Positions 7,953 to 17,433 of a stretch of DNA of 33,275 nucleotides are shown here, piece after piece. A model generated the notes under the pieces. That model saw nothing but the letters and a program-made list of their open reading frames with translations. It was not told the origin of the DNA and made no database searches. Where the stretch lies: assembly GCA_019090225.1 (NCBI GenBank), contig JAHRWI010000181.1, positions 1 through 33,275 on the forward strand, given 5' to 3'. Source of the DNA: Porticoccaceae bacterium (GTDB lineage: Bacteria > Pseudomonadota > Gammaproteobacteria > Pseudomonadales > Porticoccaceae). The position numbers and the translations under genes were made by a program. The number at the start of each line of letters is the position of its first letter. Position 1 is the first letter of the stretch.

Positions 7953-9310
7953 TCGCGAGCGACAAGTTAAGTGTTGTGGTGGGTCTGGGCGAGACCGGCT
8001 TGTCCGTGGCGCGCTTTCTGGCGGCCAGTGGCGAGCCTTTCGTGGTGGTCGACAGTCGCGCGCAACCGCCGGGCCTTGCCGCATTGCAGGAAATCTTGCC
8101 GGAAGTAGAAGTCGAGGTCGGTGGTTTCCGCTCGGAAACATTAGCCAGCGCACAGCGCCTGGTAGTGAGTCCAGGTGTGTCTCTGGCGGATCCAGCCTTG
8201 GTAGAAGCGGCGGCTCAGGGCGTGGAGCTAATCGGCGATATCGAGTTGTTTATGGCCGAGGCTAAGGCCCCCGTGATTGCGATCACCGGGTCAAACGGTA
8301 AAAGCACTGTCACGACTCTGCTCGGAAAAATGGCTGAGGCGGCTGGCTTAAATGTCGGTGTCGGCGGCAACCTTGGGCCACCGGCGCTGGATTTATTGAG
8401 TGCAGAGCGGGATTTGTACGTGCTGGAGTTATCGAGCTTTCAGCTTGAGTTGATCGATAAGTTATCGGCCCAGGTGGTGACGGTTCTCAACGTCAGTGCC
8501 GATCATATGGATCGCTACGCCAGCCTGATGGAATACCATCGCGCCAAACATCGTGTGTTTAGAGGTGCTAAAAAGGTCATCGTTAACCGGGATGACACGC
8601 TAACCCGGCCGCTGGTGCCCGATTCAGTGGAGCGTCTTACTTTTGGTCTGGGCAAACCAGATTTAAAGGCTTTCGGTTTGCTGGAAGAAAACGACGAAAC
8701 TTATCTCGCCTTCGAGTTTGAACCCTGGCTGGCAGTCTCCGAGCTGGGTATCAAAGGTCGTCATAATATTGCCAACGCCCTGGCTGCGCTGGCTCTGGGT
8801 CAGGCTGCCGGTTTGCCTCGCGAGGCTATGCTTCAGGCGCTGCGGGACTTTAGTGGCTTAGCTCATCGCTGTGAGACGGTTGCGGGAATAACTCAGGTCG
8901 TCGATGGCAAGCAGGGCATCACCTGGATCAATGATTCGAAGGCCACAAATTGTGGCGCGACCCTGGCGGCCATAACTGGCCTGGCTGATGCAGGTGATAT
9001 GAATATCATATTGATGGCTGGTGGCCAGGGTAAAGACCAGGACTTCTCCGTGCTTGAAGCTGCCACGGAAGGCCGGGTCAAGGTGGCGATATTGCTTGGC
9101 GAAGATGCTCCTCAAATTGCCCAGTGCCTACCTGCTTCGGTAGAGATTTTATTCGTCGAGGATATGACCGCAGCTGTGATGCTTGCTGCCGAGCACGCTG
9201 TCCCCGGTGACAGCGTGCTGCTATCACCAGCCTGTGCCAGTTTCGATATGTATTCTGGCTTTGTTGAACGTGGCAACAGTTTTAGAGCTGCAGTGGAGGC
9301 CTTGTGCTGA
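7925..9310 (+). CDS. murD: UDP-MurNAc-L-Ala:D-Glu ligase MurD
   Basis: Cytoplasmic ligase adding D-glutamate to UDP-MurNAc-L-Ala. It has the N-terminal Rossmann start VVVGLGETGLSVARFL, the ATP loop ITGSNGKSTVTTLLG near residue 120, NVSADHMDRY near 200 and the C-terminal INDSKATNCGATLAA, MAGGQGKDQDF and LLSPACASFDMY blocks. Up to 461 residues against 438 in E. coli. The start is uncertain. ATG 7925 directly follows the tandem repeat and has no good Shine-Dalgarno. GTG 7940 would give a protein starting MGNLIASD, closer to Pseudomonas-type MurD, and has an AG-rich sequence upstream. The 3' end overlaps ftsW by seven bases. Confidence 0.96.
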   Translation: MQEQAVGNLIASDKLSVVVGLGETGLSVARFLAASGEPFVVVDSRAQPPGLAALQEILPEVEVEVGGFRSETLASAQRLVVSPGVSLADPALVEAAAQGVELIGDIELFMAEAKAPVIAITGSNGKSTVTTLLGKMAEAAGLNVGVGGNLGPPALDLLSAERDLYVLELSSFQLELIDKLSAQVVTVLNVSADHMDRYASLMEYHRAKHRVFRGAKKVIVNRDDTLTRPLVPDSVERLTFGLGKPDLKAFGLLEENDETYLAFEFEPWLAVSELGIKGRHNIANALAALALGQAAGLPREAMLQALRDFSGLAHRCETVAGITQVVDGKQGITWINDSKATNCGATLAAITGLADAGDMNIILMAGGQGKDQDFSVLEAATEGRVKVAILLGEDAPQIAQCLPASVEILFVEDMTAAVMLAAEHAVPGDSVLLSPACASFDMYSGFVERGNSFRAAVEALC

Positions 9311-10503
9311 CTCAGCTTCGAGATTGGTCTGGCTGGTTCTGGCGACCCAGAATGCTTATGGAGCTTGATAAGCCTCTCCTGTTAAGCGTTTGCGCCTTGA
9401 TATCTATTGGCATCGTGATGGTTCTTTCGGCCTCGATTGCTTATTCGGCCTACAGTTATCAGGATGAATTTTTCTTCTTAAAACGGCATTTGGTTTATCT
9501 CGTTATCAGCGCCATCGGCGCTCTGATTGTTCTGCAAATTCCCATGCAGCTCTGGTATCGATATGCCGGATTGCTACTGATCGGCAGTGTGCTGTTGTTG
9601 GTTGCGGTGTTGATTCCCGGTGTCGGTCATGAAGTGAATGGCAGTTCTCGTTGGCTTCGTGCGGGGCCTTTAACCTTGCAGGTTTCAGAGTTAGCGAAAA
9701 TAGCGATGGTGGTTTTTATCGCCGCCTACTTACAACGTCATCACCTGAATTTGCACAAGGATTGGAAAAGTTTTGCCAGGCCTCTCGGTATTCTGGTTTT
9801 GCTCAGTGGGCTGTTGTTACTGGAGCCTGATTTTGGCTCGACGGTGGTTATCGGCGCGACGGTTCTGGCAATGCTGTTTTTAGCGGGTGTGCGTCTATGG
9901 CAATTTATGGCATTGATATCAGTGGCAATGCTAGGCGTGGCGGCTTTGGTGGTGGCATCGCCTTATCGATTCCGACGGCTGATTACTTTTTTAGATCCCT
10001 GGGCTGATCAATTCGACAGCGGTTATCAATTAACCCAATCCCTGATCGCCTTTGGTCGAGGTGAATGGTTTGGCGTCGGCCTGGGTAATAGTGTGCAGAA
10101 GTTGTTCTATTTACCAGAAGCCCACACCGATTTTGTATTTGCTATTTTTGCTGAAGAATTTGGTCTGGTTGGTGTTTTAGTGGTGCTGGCCTTATTGATT
10201 GTCCTGGTTATGAGGGTCTTCACTATTGGTGTTCAGGCGATACAGCGCCAGCACTGGTTTGTCGCTTATGCCGTGTTTGGTTTTGGCCTCATGCTGGCCG
10301 GGCAGGCTTTTATCAATTTGGGGGTGGCATCGGGACTATTGCCTACTAAAGGCCTGACCCTGCCCTTTGTCAGTTACGGGGGTAGTAGTTTATTGGTCTG
10401 TAGTTTGATTGTTGCGCTGGTACTTCGCGCCGGTCTGGAAATGAATTACACGACGCCCGCTGTGGCGAGTGCGAAAGTCGGGCGTAGTGACCATGGAGCG
10501 TAG
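9304..10503 (+). CDS. ftsW: Septal peptidoglycan glycosyltransferase FtsW (SEDS)
   Basis: A SEDS-family membrane glycosyltransferase that polymerises lipid II at the septum with FtsI. It has 399 residues and about ten hydrophobic helices. The conserved blocks are present: GSSRWLRAGPLTLQVSELAK near residues 115-134, LEPDFGSTVVI near 173, LPEAHTDFVFAIFAEEFG near 275 and the terminal KGLTLPFVSYGGSS near 352. GTG 9304 overlaps the murD stop and has GGAGG at 9295-9299 just upstream, which favours it over ATG 9352 or 9358. The stop lies 11 bases inside murG. Confidence 0.96.
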   Translation: MLTQLRDWSGWFWRPRMLMELDKPLLLSVCALISIGIVMVLSASIAYSAYSYQDEFFFLKRHLVYLVISAIGALIVLQIPMQLWYRYAGLLLIGSVLLLVAVLIPGVGHEVNGSSRWLRAGPLTLQVSELAKIAMVVFIAAYLQRHHLNLHKDWKSFARPLGILVLLSGLLLLEPDFGSTVVIGATVLAMLFLAGVRLWQFMALISVAMLGVAALVVASPYRFRRLITFLDPWADQFDSGYQLTQSLIAFGRGEWFGVGLGNSVQKLFYLPEAHTDFVFAIFAEEFGLVGVLVVLALLIVLVMRVFTIGVQAIQRQHWFVAYAVFGFGLMLAGQAFINLGVASGLLPTKGLTLPFVSYGGSSLLVCSLIVALVLRAGLEMNYTTPAVASAKVGRSDHGA

Positions 10504-11581
10504 CCGGGTGTTGATTATGGCGGGCGGTACCGGCGGGCATGTCTTCCCAGGCCTGGCGGTGGCAGAAGAGCTGCGCGAGCGAGGACTCGATGTCACCTGG
10601 TTGGGCACCCGTCGGGGCGTTGAAGCACAGCTGGTGCCGGCCCGTGATTTCCCCATCCGTTTTATAGAGGTCAGCGGTCTACGCGGTAAAAAAGGTGTGC
10701 TTGGTAAAGTCAAAGCCCCCTGGCAATTACTAAAAGCGCTCTGGCAGGCTTTAGCTGTAGTGAGGAGTGTCAAGCCCGACGTGGTTCTCGGTCTGGGTGG
10801 CTTTGCCTCCGGCCCCGGTGGTCTTGCAGCTCGCTTATTGGGCAAACCTCTGGTGATTCATGAGCAAAACGCAGTGGCCGGTACGACTAATCGTCTGTTG
10901 GCGAAAGTTGCCAACCGTGTGCTCGAAGCGTTTCCGGGTAGCTTGCCCCGTGGGCAGCACTGTGGCAATCCGGTTCGGCAAGATATCAGCAGTTTGCCGG
11001 CCCCTGAGCAGCGTCTTGGCGATAGCCTCAATGCCAGCAGTGAGCAAGTGCCGGCTTTACTGGTGCTCGGCGGCAGTCTCGGTGCGCTGGCGATTAATAA
11101 TATGATTCCGGCCTGTGTGGCGCGGATGCCCGCCAGTCTGCGACCAGAAATACGCCACCAGACCGGTCGTGATCATCTTGAGGCGACTCGCCAGGCTTAT
11201 GCAGACGCCGGTGTATGTGCCGATACCTCGGCATTTATTGACGATATGGCCGAGGCCTACGGCTGGGCAGATCTGGTGCTGTGTCGGGCGGGAGCCTTAA
11301 CCGTGTCCGAGCTGACGGCGGCTGGTCTGGCTTCGATCTTGATTCCATTCCCCTTTGCCATTGACGATCACCAAACAGTCAATGGTGCCTGGTTGGTTGA
11401 TCATGAGGCGGCTTTACTGATCCAGCAAGATGATCTCAACGAAGCAGATTTGGCTGCTTTATTGAGTGAATTATTTAGTGATCGACCCAGGCTATTGAGC
11501 ATGGCCAAGGCAGCGCGGGCCTTAAGTCGCCCGCAAGCGACTGCGGTGGTGGCTGATGTTTGTCAGGAGTTGATCAAGTGA
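10493..11581 (+). CDS. murG: Lipid II synthase MurG (GlcNAc transferase)
   Basis: A GT28-family enzyme on the inner face of the membrane that adds GlcNAc to lipid I to form lipid II. From ATG 10493 the product is 362 residues (E. coli 355) and begins MERSRVLIMAGGTGGHVFPG, with the Gly-rich GGTGGH loop. GLGGFASGPGGLAARLLGKP, HEQNAVAGTTNRLLA and the nucleotide-binding GGSLGALAINN are intact, as is the C-terminal CRAGALTVSELTAAGL...PFPFAIDDHQ block. An upstream GTG at 10487 is possible but would add only two residues. It overlaps ftsW by 11 bases and murC by four (GTGA). Confidence 0.97.
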   Translation: MERSRVLIMAGGTGGHVFPGLAVAEELRERGLDVTWLGTRRGVEAQLVPARDFPIRFIEVSGLRGKKGVLGKVKAPWQLLKALWQALAVVRSVKPDVVLGLGGFASGPGGLAARLLGKPLVIHEQNAVAGTTNRLLAKVANRVLEAFPGSLPRGQHCGNPVRQDISSLPAPEQRLGDSLNASSEQVPALLVLGGSLGALAINNMIPACVARMPASLRPEIRHQTGRDHLEATRQAYADAGVCADTSAFIDDMAEAYGWADLVLCRAGALTVSELTAAGLASILIPFPFAIDDHQTVNGAWLVDHEAALLIQQDDLNEADLAALLSELFSDRPRLLSMAKAARALSRPQATAVVADVCQELIK

Positions 11582-13038
11582 GCGGGGTTTATGAAGTTCC
11601 AGAAATGCGTCGTATACGTCGTATTCATTTTATTGGCATCGGTGGTAGCGGTATGTGTGGCATCGCCGAGGTGCTGAATAATCAGGGCTACGAGATTTCT
11701 GGTTCGGACCTCGCGGTCAACAACAATATCGGTCGTTTACGCGCCCTGGGTGTTGAGGTGTTTATCGGCCATAGCGCCGAGCACCTGACCGGTGCGGATG
11801 TAGCCGTGGTGTCCTCGGCAATCCGGGATGATAATCCAGAACTGGTCGCAGCACGGGAGTCACGTATTCCCGCTGTACCTCGGGCTGAAATGCTCGCTGA
11901 GTTAATGCGCTATCGCCACGGTATTGCTGTGGCAGGCACGCACGGAAAGACCACCACGACCAGCTTGCTGGCCGGTATTCTGGCCGAGGGCGGTAAGGCT
12001 CCGACCTTTGTTATCGGTGGTCGGGTCAATAGTGCGGGCACTAATGCCCAGCTCGGTGAAAGTCGCTATCTGGTGGCAGAGGCCGACGAGAGTGATGCCT
12101 CCTTCCTGCATCTGCAGCCCATGATTGCCGTGGTGACCAATATCGATGCGGATCATATGGAAACCTATGATTTTGATTTTGAGCGCCTGAAAACCACCTT
12201 CGTGGAATTCCTTCATAACCTGCCTTTTTACGGCCTCGCAGTGCTCTGCATCGACGACGACACAGTCAAGGAGATCGTGCCTCGCATTGCCCGACCCATA
12301 CTGACCTATGGTTTTTCTGAAGACGCTGACTTTTCTATTAGTGATGTCCAGGCCCATGAGCGCAGCACTGAATTTACGGTAAGTCGTCCCGATGGCTTAG
12401 CACCCCTGAATGTGAAACTGAACATTCCCGGTGAGCACAATATTCTCAACGCCACAGCGGCCATTGCGGTGGCGGTTGATGAAGGCATTGCTGAACATCT
12501 AATTCTGGCCGGTCTCGCAGGGTTTGAGGGCGTTGGTCGGCGCTTTGAGGTCTACGGTGACTACCCCGTGGGTGAGGGCACGGCCATGCTGGTAGATGAC
12601 TACGGGCACCATCCCCGAGAAATCGAGGCAACGATTAAAGCGGTGCGCAAGGGCTGGCCCGAGCGGCGCCTGGTGCTGGTGTTTCAGCCTCATCGCTACA
12701 CCCGCACCCGGGATTTATTCGATGATTTTGTCGAAGTGTTATCGGCATGTGATGCCCTGTTGCTGGTGCCAGTGTACTCCGCTGGGGAGGCGCTTATTGA
12801 CGGTGCAGATAGTGATCATCTCTGTGCGGCGATCAATGATCAGAGTTGCCAAGCTTACGCTGGCCTGAGTGCTGGCAAGCGTAAGTGCTCAGGTGAGAGT
12901 GCTGTCCTGGCTGAATCTATAGAGGCAGTGCCGAGCATGATTGCCGGTCTGGTTCGCGCCGGAGATATTGTTATTACCCAGGGTGCAGGTAGCGTTAGCA
13001 CGCTGGTTAAATTATTAGCAGAGAGCCGTCTTCAATAA
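11578..13038 (+). CDS. murC: UDP-MurNAc:L-alanine ligase MurC
   Basis: First Mur ligase, adding L-Ala to UDP-MurNAc. The start is GTG 11578: AGGAG at 11565-11569 is eight bases upstream and GTGA overlaps the murG stop. The product is 486 residues (E. coli 491). The N-terminal HFIGIGGSGMCGIAEVL motif, the ATP loop GTHGKTTTT (residues 120-128), EADESDASFLHLQP, NIDADHMETYDFDF, DDYGHHPREIEATI and FQPHRYTRTRDLF are all present. Near residues 420-440 there is a short Cys/Lys/Ser-rich insertion (DQSCQAYAGLSAGKRKCSGE) absent from E. coli MurC. Its coding DNA contains interleaved inverted repeats (12854-12893). Confidence 0.97.
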   Translation: MSGVYEVPEMRRIRRIHFIGIGGSGMCGIAEVLNNQGYEISGSDLAVNNNIGRLRALGVEVFIGHSAEHLTGADVAVVSSAIRDDNPELVAARESRIPAVPRAEMLAELMRYRHGIAVAGTHGKTTTTSLLAGILAEGGKAPTFVIGGRVNSAGTNAQLGESRYLVAEADESDASFLHLQPMIAVVTNIDADHMETYDFDFERLKTTFVEFLHNLPFYGLAVLCIDDDTVKEIVPRIARPILTYGFSEDADFSISDVQAHERSTEFTVSRPDGLAPLNVKLNIPGEHNILNATAAIAVAVDEGIAEHLILAGLAGFEGVGRRFEVYGDYPVGEGTAMLVDDYGHHPREIEATIKAVRKGWPERRLVLVFQPHRYTRTRDLFDDFVEVLSACDALLLVPVYSAGEALIDGADSDHLCAAINDQSCQAYAGLSAGKRKCSGESAVLAESIEAVPSMIAGLVRAGDIVITQGAGSVSTLVKLLAESRLQ

Positions 13039-14030
13039 TGGCCAGTGATATGAACCGGAGCGCTCTCGATGCCGACCAGGTGGGTCGCGTGGTGGTGCTT
13101 TACGGTGGCTGGTCCGGGGAGCGAGAAGTCTCCCTTGCGGGCGGCGTTGCAGTGTTGAAAGGCCTTCAGAAAGCTGGGGTCGATGCCCTCGGCCTCGATG
13201 CGGGTCAGGACTGGATGGAGCAGTTGCGGGCCTTAGCGCCAGCGCGGGTCTTCATTATGCTCCATGGCAGTGGTGGCGAAGATGGTGTCGTACAGGGTGC
13301 TTTAGAAAGTATGGGCCTGCCTTACACCGGCAGTAGTGTGCTGGCCTCGGCATTGGCTATGGATAAAATGCGCTGTAAACAGTTTTGGTCGGGCATTGGT
13401 TTACCGACAGCACCTTTTATATTGCTTAACAAGCACAGTGATTGGCCCCAGGTGCTCAAATCTCTGGGCGGTAGCGCCATGGTCAAACCGGCAAGCGAAG
13501 GTTCGAGTCTCGGAATGACTAAGGTTGATTCGGCTTCTGAATTGAAAGCGGCATGGCAAATAGCCAGTCAGTACGACAGCTGTGTGCTTGCTGAGCAGTG
13601 GTTGAGCGGTGCCGAATACACGGTAGCTATTGTCAATGGCAAAGCGCTGCGCACCATCAAGTTAGAGACCGAACGGACTTTTTACGACTACCAGGCTAAA
13701 TACATTGCCGACGATACCCGCTATTTGTGTCCCTGTGGTTTATCGGCAGAACGCGAAGCGGCTATTCAGGCGCTTGCCTTAGAGGCCTACCAGAGTCTTG
13801 GTTGTCGTGGCTGGGGTCGGGTGGATCTGATGGAGGGGGCCGACGGTGAATTTTATGTTCTGGAGGTCAATACCGTTCCAGGCATGACTGATCACAGTTT
13901 GGTGCCTATGGCCGCTGCCGCTGAGGGCCTATCTTTCAGTCAGTTAGCTGTGGAGATTCTGTCTGCTTGCAATTCGAGTAGCGACTTAACACAGCAACCT
14001 GAAACAGCAGCTGTGGAGCAAAAGTCATGA
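13038..14030 (+). CDS. ddlB: D-alanine--D-alanine ligase Ddl
   Basis: An ATP-grasp ligase that makes the D-Ala-D-Ala dipeptide used by MurF. It has 330 residues (E. coli DdlB 306), with about 15 extra residues before the core start VVVLYGGWSGEREVSLAGG. HGSGGEDGVVQG, the ATP-binding MVKPASEGSSLGM and the metal-binding VLEVNTVPGMTDHSLVP are intact. ATG 13038 overlaps the murC stop (TAATG); a second in-frame ATG at 13050 is possible. It overlaps ftsQ by four bases. The position between murC and ftsQ matches DdlB in other gammaproteobacteria. Confidence 0.96.
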   Translation: MASDMNRSALDADQVGRVVVLYGGWSGEREVSLAGGVAVLKGLQKAGVDALGLDAGQDWMEQLRALAPARVFIMLHGSGGEDGVVQGALESMGLPYTGSSVLASALAMDKMRCKQFWSGIGLPTAPFILLNKHSDWPQVLKSLGGSAMVKPASEGSSLGMTKVDSASELKAAWQIASQYDSCVLAEQWLSGAEYTVAIVNGKALRTIKLETERTFYDYQAKYIADDTRYLCPCGLSAEREAAIQALALEAYQSLGCRGWGRVDLMEGADGEFYVLEVNTVPGMTDHSLVPMAAAAEGLSFSQLAVEILSACNSSSDLTQQPETAAVEQKS

Positions 14031-14779
14031 GGCGGCATCAGCAAGCTGCACCAAAGAATATTCCGGACGAGGCGCGATGGCGACCATGGCTGGCGGCCAT
14101 AACTCGGATCTTGACCGGTGTTGGCGTGATCATTGTGGCGGGGGTAATAGTCGGGCTGAGTGTGTTGTTTTATCGCTGGCTTGATGCGCCGGTACTGGCT
14201 GTCGCCATCGCTAATCCCTTGCGCAAGGTCAGTCAGATTGAACTGGAGTCCATTGTTAATTCGACGATGGACGGTGGCTTTTTGAGCCTCGATATTGACG
14301 CTTTGTGCCTTGTCCTGGAGGCCCACCCCTGGGTGACTCACGCCACTGTGCGTCGTTACTGGCCAGACCGAATTGAGATCACGGTTGTTGAGGAAGTGGC
14401 TATTGCCCGCTGGGGGCAACATGGTTTTGTTAATCAACGGGGGCAGATATCTGAGCTGGGTGATGCCGACGAGCTGGCGTCATTGCCGCAATTGTCGGGC
14501 CCTGAGGGCAGTGTTGAAGATGTCATGCGGGAGTATCGAGATATTAGCGAATTACTCCTGGCTGAAGGCCTTAAGGTCAGCGAGTTTGGTATGGACAAGC
14601 ATCGACGTTGGCGTATGCGGCTCGATACCGGATTTTCTGTCTGGCTGGGCCGGCAGCAAGTGCTGGCCAAAGTACGCCGCTTTTTGCAGGCCTGGAGTCA
14701 TGAATTAAAAATGCGTAAAGATGAGATATCGGTGGTTGATGCCCGCTACGAAAATGGAGTGGCTGTGACATGGCGCTAA
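14027..14779 (+). CDS. ftsQ: Cell division protein FtsQ
   Basis: A bitopic membrane scaffold of the FtsQLB complex. It has 250 residues: a basic cytoplasmic N-terminus, a TM helix at about residues 26-48 (TGVGVIIVAGVIVGLSVLFY), then a periplasmic POTRA domain at about 60-128. The domain contains the family-typical HPWVTHATVRRYWPDRIEITVVE segment, followed by the beta domain (GLKVSEFGMDKHRRWRMRLDTG). ATGA overlaps the ddlB stop. Unlike most junctions in this cluster, the gene is followed by a 121-base gap before the preferred ftsA start. Confidence 0.95.
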   Translation: MRRHQQAAPKNIPDEARWRPWLAAITRILTGVGVIIVAGVIVGLSVLFYRWLDAPVLAVAIANPLRKVSQIELESIVNSTMDGGFLSLDIDALCLVLEAHPWVTHATVRRYWPDRIEITVVEEVAIARWGQHGFVNQRGQISELGDADELASLPQLSGPEGSVEDVMREYRDISELLLAEGLKVSEFGMDKHRRWRMRLDTGFSVWLGRQQVLAKVRRFLQAWSHELKMRKDEISVVDARYENGVAVTWR

Positions 14780-14900
14780 GGACGTATAGGGAGCAAGGCG
14801 GTTTTAAACGACTCGCTGTTTGTCAAAGGTCGCGTGGCGACCGCTGGTTAGCAGACTGTTTGGTAATGAGCTATCGAGTGCCGAAGGTGGGGTTCTAAAT

Positions 14901-16133
14901 ATGGTGAACGGAAATAGCGAAGAGATGATTGTCGGTCTTGATATCGGCACATCAAAAGTCGTGGCGATAGTGGGGGTGATGGGTGCCGACGGTCAGATGG
15001 AAATTGTCGGTACCGGTATGCATCGCTCTTCAGGCATGAAAAAAGGCGTGGTGGTCAATATCGAATCGACGGTGTCGGCAATTCAGCGCGCGATTGAAGA
15101 GGCTGAGTTAATGGCCGGGTGCCACATTCATTCGGTCTATGCGGGCATAGCGGGGAGTCATATTCGCAGTATGAATTCCCATGGCATTGTCGCCATTCGA
15201 GACCGTGAAGTGTTGCCCATGGATGTTGAGAGAGTCATCGATGCGGCGCGGGCGGTGGCCATTCCTGCCGACCAGGAAATACTCCACGTCTTACCCCAGG
15301 AATTTATCATTGATAGCCAGGAGGGGGTTCGCGAACCTTTGGGTATGTCGGGGGTCAGGCTCGAAGCCAAAGTACACCTTGTCACCTGTGCGGCCAATGC
15401 GGCACAAAACATCAAAAAATGTATTCGCCGCTGCGGGCTAGAAGTGGACGACATCATTCTGGAACAGTTGGCTTCAAGCTATGCGGTGCTCACCGAAGAT
15501 GAGAAGCAACTCGGGGTATGCATGATTGATCTCGGCGGTGGTACCACCGATATCGCCATTTTTACTGACGGGGCAATCCGCCACACCGGGGTGATTCCTA
15601 TCGCCGGGGATCAGGTTACCAACGATATTGCCATGGCTCTGCGCACACCTACAGCTCACGCTGAGGAACTGAAGATTAAATACGCCTGCGCTCTGGCGAA
15701 GCTAGCAGGGCCAGAAGAAACCATCAAAGTACCGAGCGTCGGCGATCGACCGCCTCGGGATTTATCCAGACAGGCTCTGGCTGAGGTGGTGGAGCCGCGT
15801 TATGACGAACTGCTGACCTTAGTGCAGGCCGAACTGCGCCGCAGCGGCTTTGAAGATTTAGTGGCAGCTGGTGTGGTGCTGACCGGCGGCACGGGAAAAA
15901 TGGAAGGCGTGGTAGAGCTAGCGGAAGAGATTTTTCATATGCCAGTGCGGCTGGGTTGTCCGCAAAATATCCGGGGTCTGACGGATATTGTAAACAATCC
16001 GATTTACTCAACAGGTGTGGGTTTGTTGTTGTATGGCATGCAGCAACATCGTGATGGTGGTAGATCAGGAAAGGGTAAACCTGGCGAGAGTTTGATTGAA
16101 AGGATCAAACGCTGGTTTCAGGATCATTTGTAG
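14901..16133 (+). CDS. ftsA: Cell division protein FtsA
   Basis: An actin-family ATPase that tethers FtsZ to the membrane. From ATG 14901 the product is 410 residues (E. coli 420) and starts MVNGNSEEMIVGLDIGTSKV, with phosphate-1 motif GLDIGTSK. A GGTGGGG sequence at 14886-14892 supports this start. The frame is open back to TTG 14820, but that would add 27 non-conserved residues. The phosphate-2 motif MIDLGGGTTDIAIF and adenosine motif GVVLTGGTGKMEGV are present. The C-terminus SLIERIKRWFQDHL is the expected amphipathic membrane-targeting helix. Confidence 0.96.
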   Translation: MVNGNSEEMIVGLDIGTSKVVAIVGVMGADGQMEIVGTGMHRSSGMKKGVVVNIESTVSAIQRAIEEAELMAGCHIHSVYAGIAGSHIRSMNSHGIVAIRDREVLPMDVERVIDAARAVAIPADQEILHVLPQEFIIDSQEGVREPLGMSGVRLEAKVHLVTCAANAAQNIKKCIRRCGLEVDDIILEQLASSYAVLTEDEKQLGVCMIDLGGGTTDIAIFTDGAIRHTGVIPIAGDQVTNDIAMALRTPTAHAEELKIKYACALAKLAGPEETIKVPSVGDRPPRDLSRQALAEVVEPRYDELLTLVQAELRRSGFEDLVAAGVVLTGGTGKMEGVVELAEEIFHMPVRLGCPQNIRGLTDIVNNPIYSTGVGLLLYGMQQHRDGGRSGKGKPGESLIERIKRWFQDHL

Positions 16134-16190
16134 TATTGATGCAGTACTTAAATTTATGGACAAAACGGTGCGAGCCGAGGGGTAATTGAT

Positions 16191-17420
16191 ATGTTTGAAA
16201 TTGTTGACAGTATTCCAGAAGGTGCGGAAATAAAAGTAATAGGTGTCGGTGGCGGTGGCGGTAACGCCGTTAAAAATATGATCGAAAGTCAGGTCCAAGG
16301 GGTCGATTTTATCTGTGCCAATACCGATTCTCAGGCGCTGAAAGACATTACCGGCGCGACGCTGCTACAGCTTGGCAATGGGATGACCAAAGGCCTGGGT
16401 GCAGGGGCTAATCCTGAGATAGGTCGTCAGGCTGCGATGGATGATCGAGACAGAATTGCCGATGTGCTTGATGGTGCAGATATGATCTTTATCACTGCGG
16501 GTATGGGCGGCGGCACTGGTACGGGCGCTACGCCAGTGGTGGCTGATGTGGCTCGGGAGATGGGCATACTCACCGTCGCTGTGGTGACTCGACCGTTTCT
16601 ATTTGAAGGTCGTAAGCGTATGGCCATTGCGGCAGAAGGTATTAATGAGTTGAAAGACAAAGTTGACTCATTAATTACTGTACCCAATGAGAGACTATTG
16701 GCGGTGCTTGGTAAATCCACTTCTTTGCTGGATGCTTTCAAAGCAGCCAACGACGTCTTGTTGGGCGCAGTTCAGGGCATTGCTGATCTTATTATTCGAC
16801 CGGGTATGATCAATGTCGATTTCGCCGATGTGCGCACGGTGATGTCCGAAATGGGTATGGCCATGATGGGCAGCAGCCAGGCGAGTGGAGAACATCGGGC
16901 TCGGGAAGCGGCTGAAGCAGCGGTCCACAGTCCCCTCCTTGAGGATATCGATTTGCTTGGTGCAAAAGGTATTCTGGTGAATATTACCGCCGGACCAGAT
17001 CTCTCCCTGGGAGAGTTCGCCGACGTTGGTGATACCGTGGAAGCCTTCGCTTCGGAAAATGCGACGGTGGTGGTTGGTACGGTTATTGATCCCGATCTCG
17101 AAGATCAATTGCGAGTCACCGTGGTCGCGACAGGCCTCGGTCATCAGGAGGAGGCGAGGCGCCCAGTGGCACCGACTAAAGTGGTTGATAACACCATTAA
17201 GCCCGGTGGCGAGATTGATTTCGTTGCGCTAGATCGTCCCACCGTGACCCGTCGACCTCGCGGTAGGGCGGGTGCAGTGGCTACTGCTCTCGACGCTTCA
17301 GCGCAGCAGACCGAAATCGCCATTGAGCAGGTCAGGGAGGCGCCGCGGGCGCAACTGAAGCAGGAAGTGGATATGGATTATTTAGATATTCCTGCATTTT
17401 TGCGCCGTCAGGCTGATTAA
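16191..17420 (+). CDS. ftsZ: Cell division GTPase FtsZ
   Basis: A tubulin-like GTPase that forms the Z ring. It has 409 residues, 26 longer than E. coli, with a moderately long disordered linker after about residue 320. GTP-binding signature GGGTGTG is at residues 106-112, and the T7 synergy loop NVDFAD at 208-213. The C-terminal peptide DYLDIPAFLRRQAD is the conserved docking site for FtsA/ZipA-type partners. GAGGGG at 16177-16182 is a good ribosome binding site eight bases from ATG. It lies 57 bases after ftsA and is the last gene before a strong terminator. Confidence 0.98.
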   Translation: MFEIVDSIPEGAEIKVIGVGGGGGNAVKNMIESQVQGVDFICANTDSQALKDITGATLLQLGNGMTKGLGAGANPEIGRQAAMDDRDRIADVLDGADMIFITAGMGGGTGTGATPVVADVAREMGILTVAVVTRPFLFEGRKRMAIAAEGINELKDKVDSLITVPNERLLAVLGKSTSLLDAFKAANDVLLGAVQGIADLIIRPGMINVDFADVRTVMSEMGMAMMGSSQASGEHRAREAAEAAVHSPLLEDIDLLGAKGILVNITAGPDLSLGEFADVGDTVEAFASENATVVVGTVIDPDLEDQLRVTVVATGLGHQEEARRPVAPTKVVDNTIKPGGEIDFVALDRPTVTRRPRGRAGAVATALDASAQQTEIAIEQVREAPRAQLKQEVDMDYLDIPAFLRRQAD

Positions 17421-17433
17421 TTCGCCCGTCCAT

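Noticed and set aside
7872..8153. 93-codon - strand ORF over the mraY-murD junction, ending in VVPVYVV repeats
   Set aside because: It is the antisense reading of the 15-bp repeat and murD; the repeat naturally keeps several frames open. No ribosome binding site or family resemblance.
14828..14842. GGTCGC-GTG-GCGACC hairpin in the ftsQ-ftsA gap
   Set aside because: Only six base pairs with a three-base loop and no T-tract; not enough to call a terminator or regulatory element.
14820..14900. TTG start giving a longer FtsA
   Set aside because: The extra 27 residues are not conserved in FtsA, and ATG 14901 has a purine-rich GGTGGGG upstream and gives the normal N-terminus.
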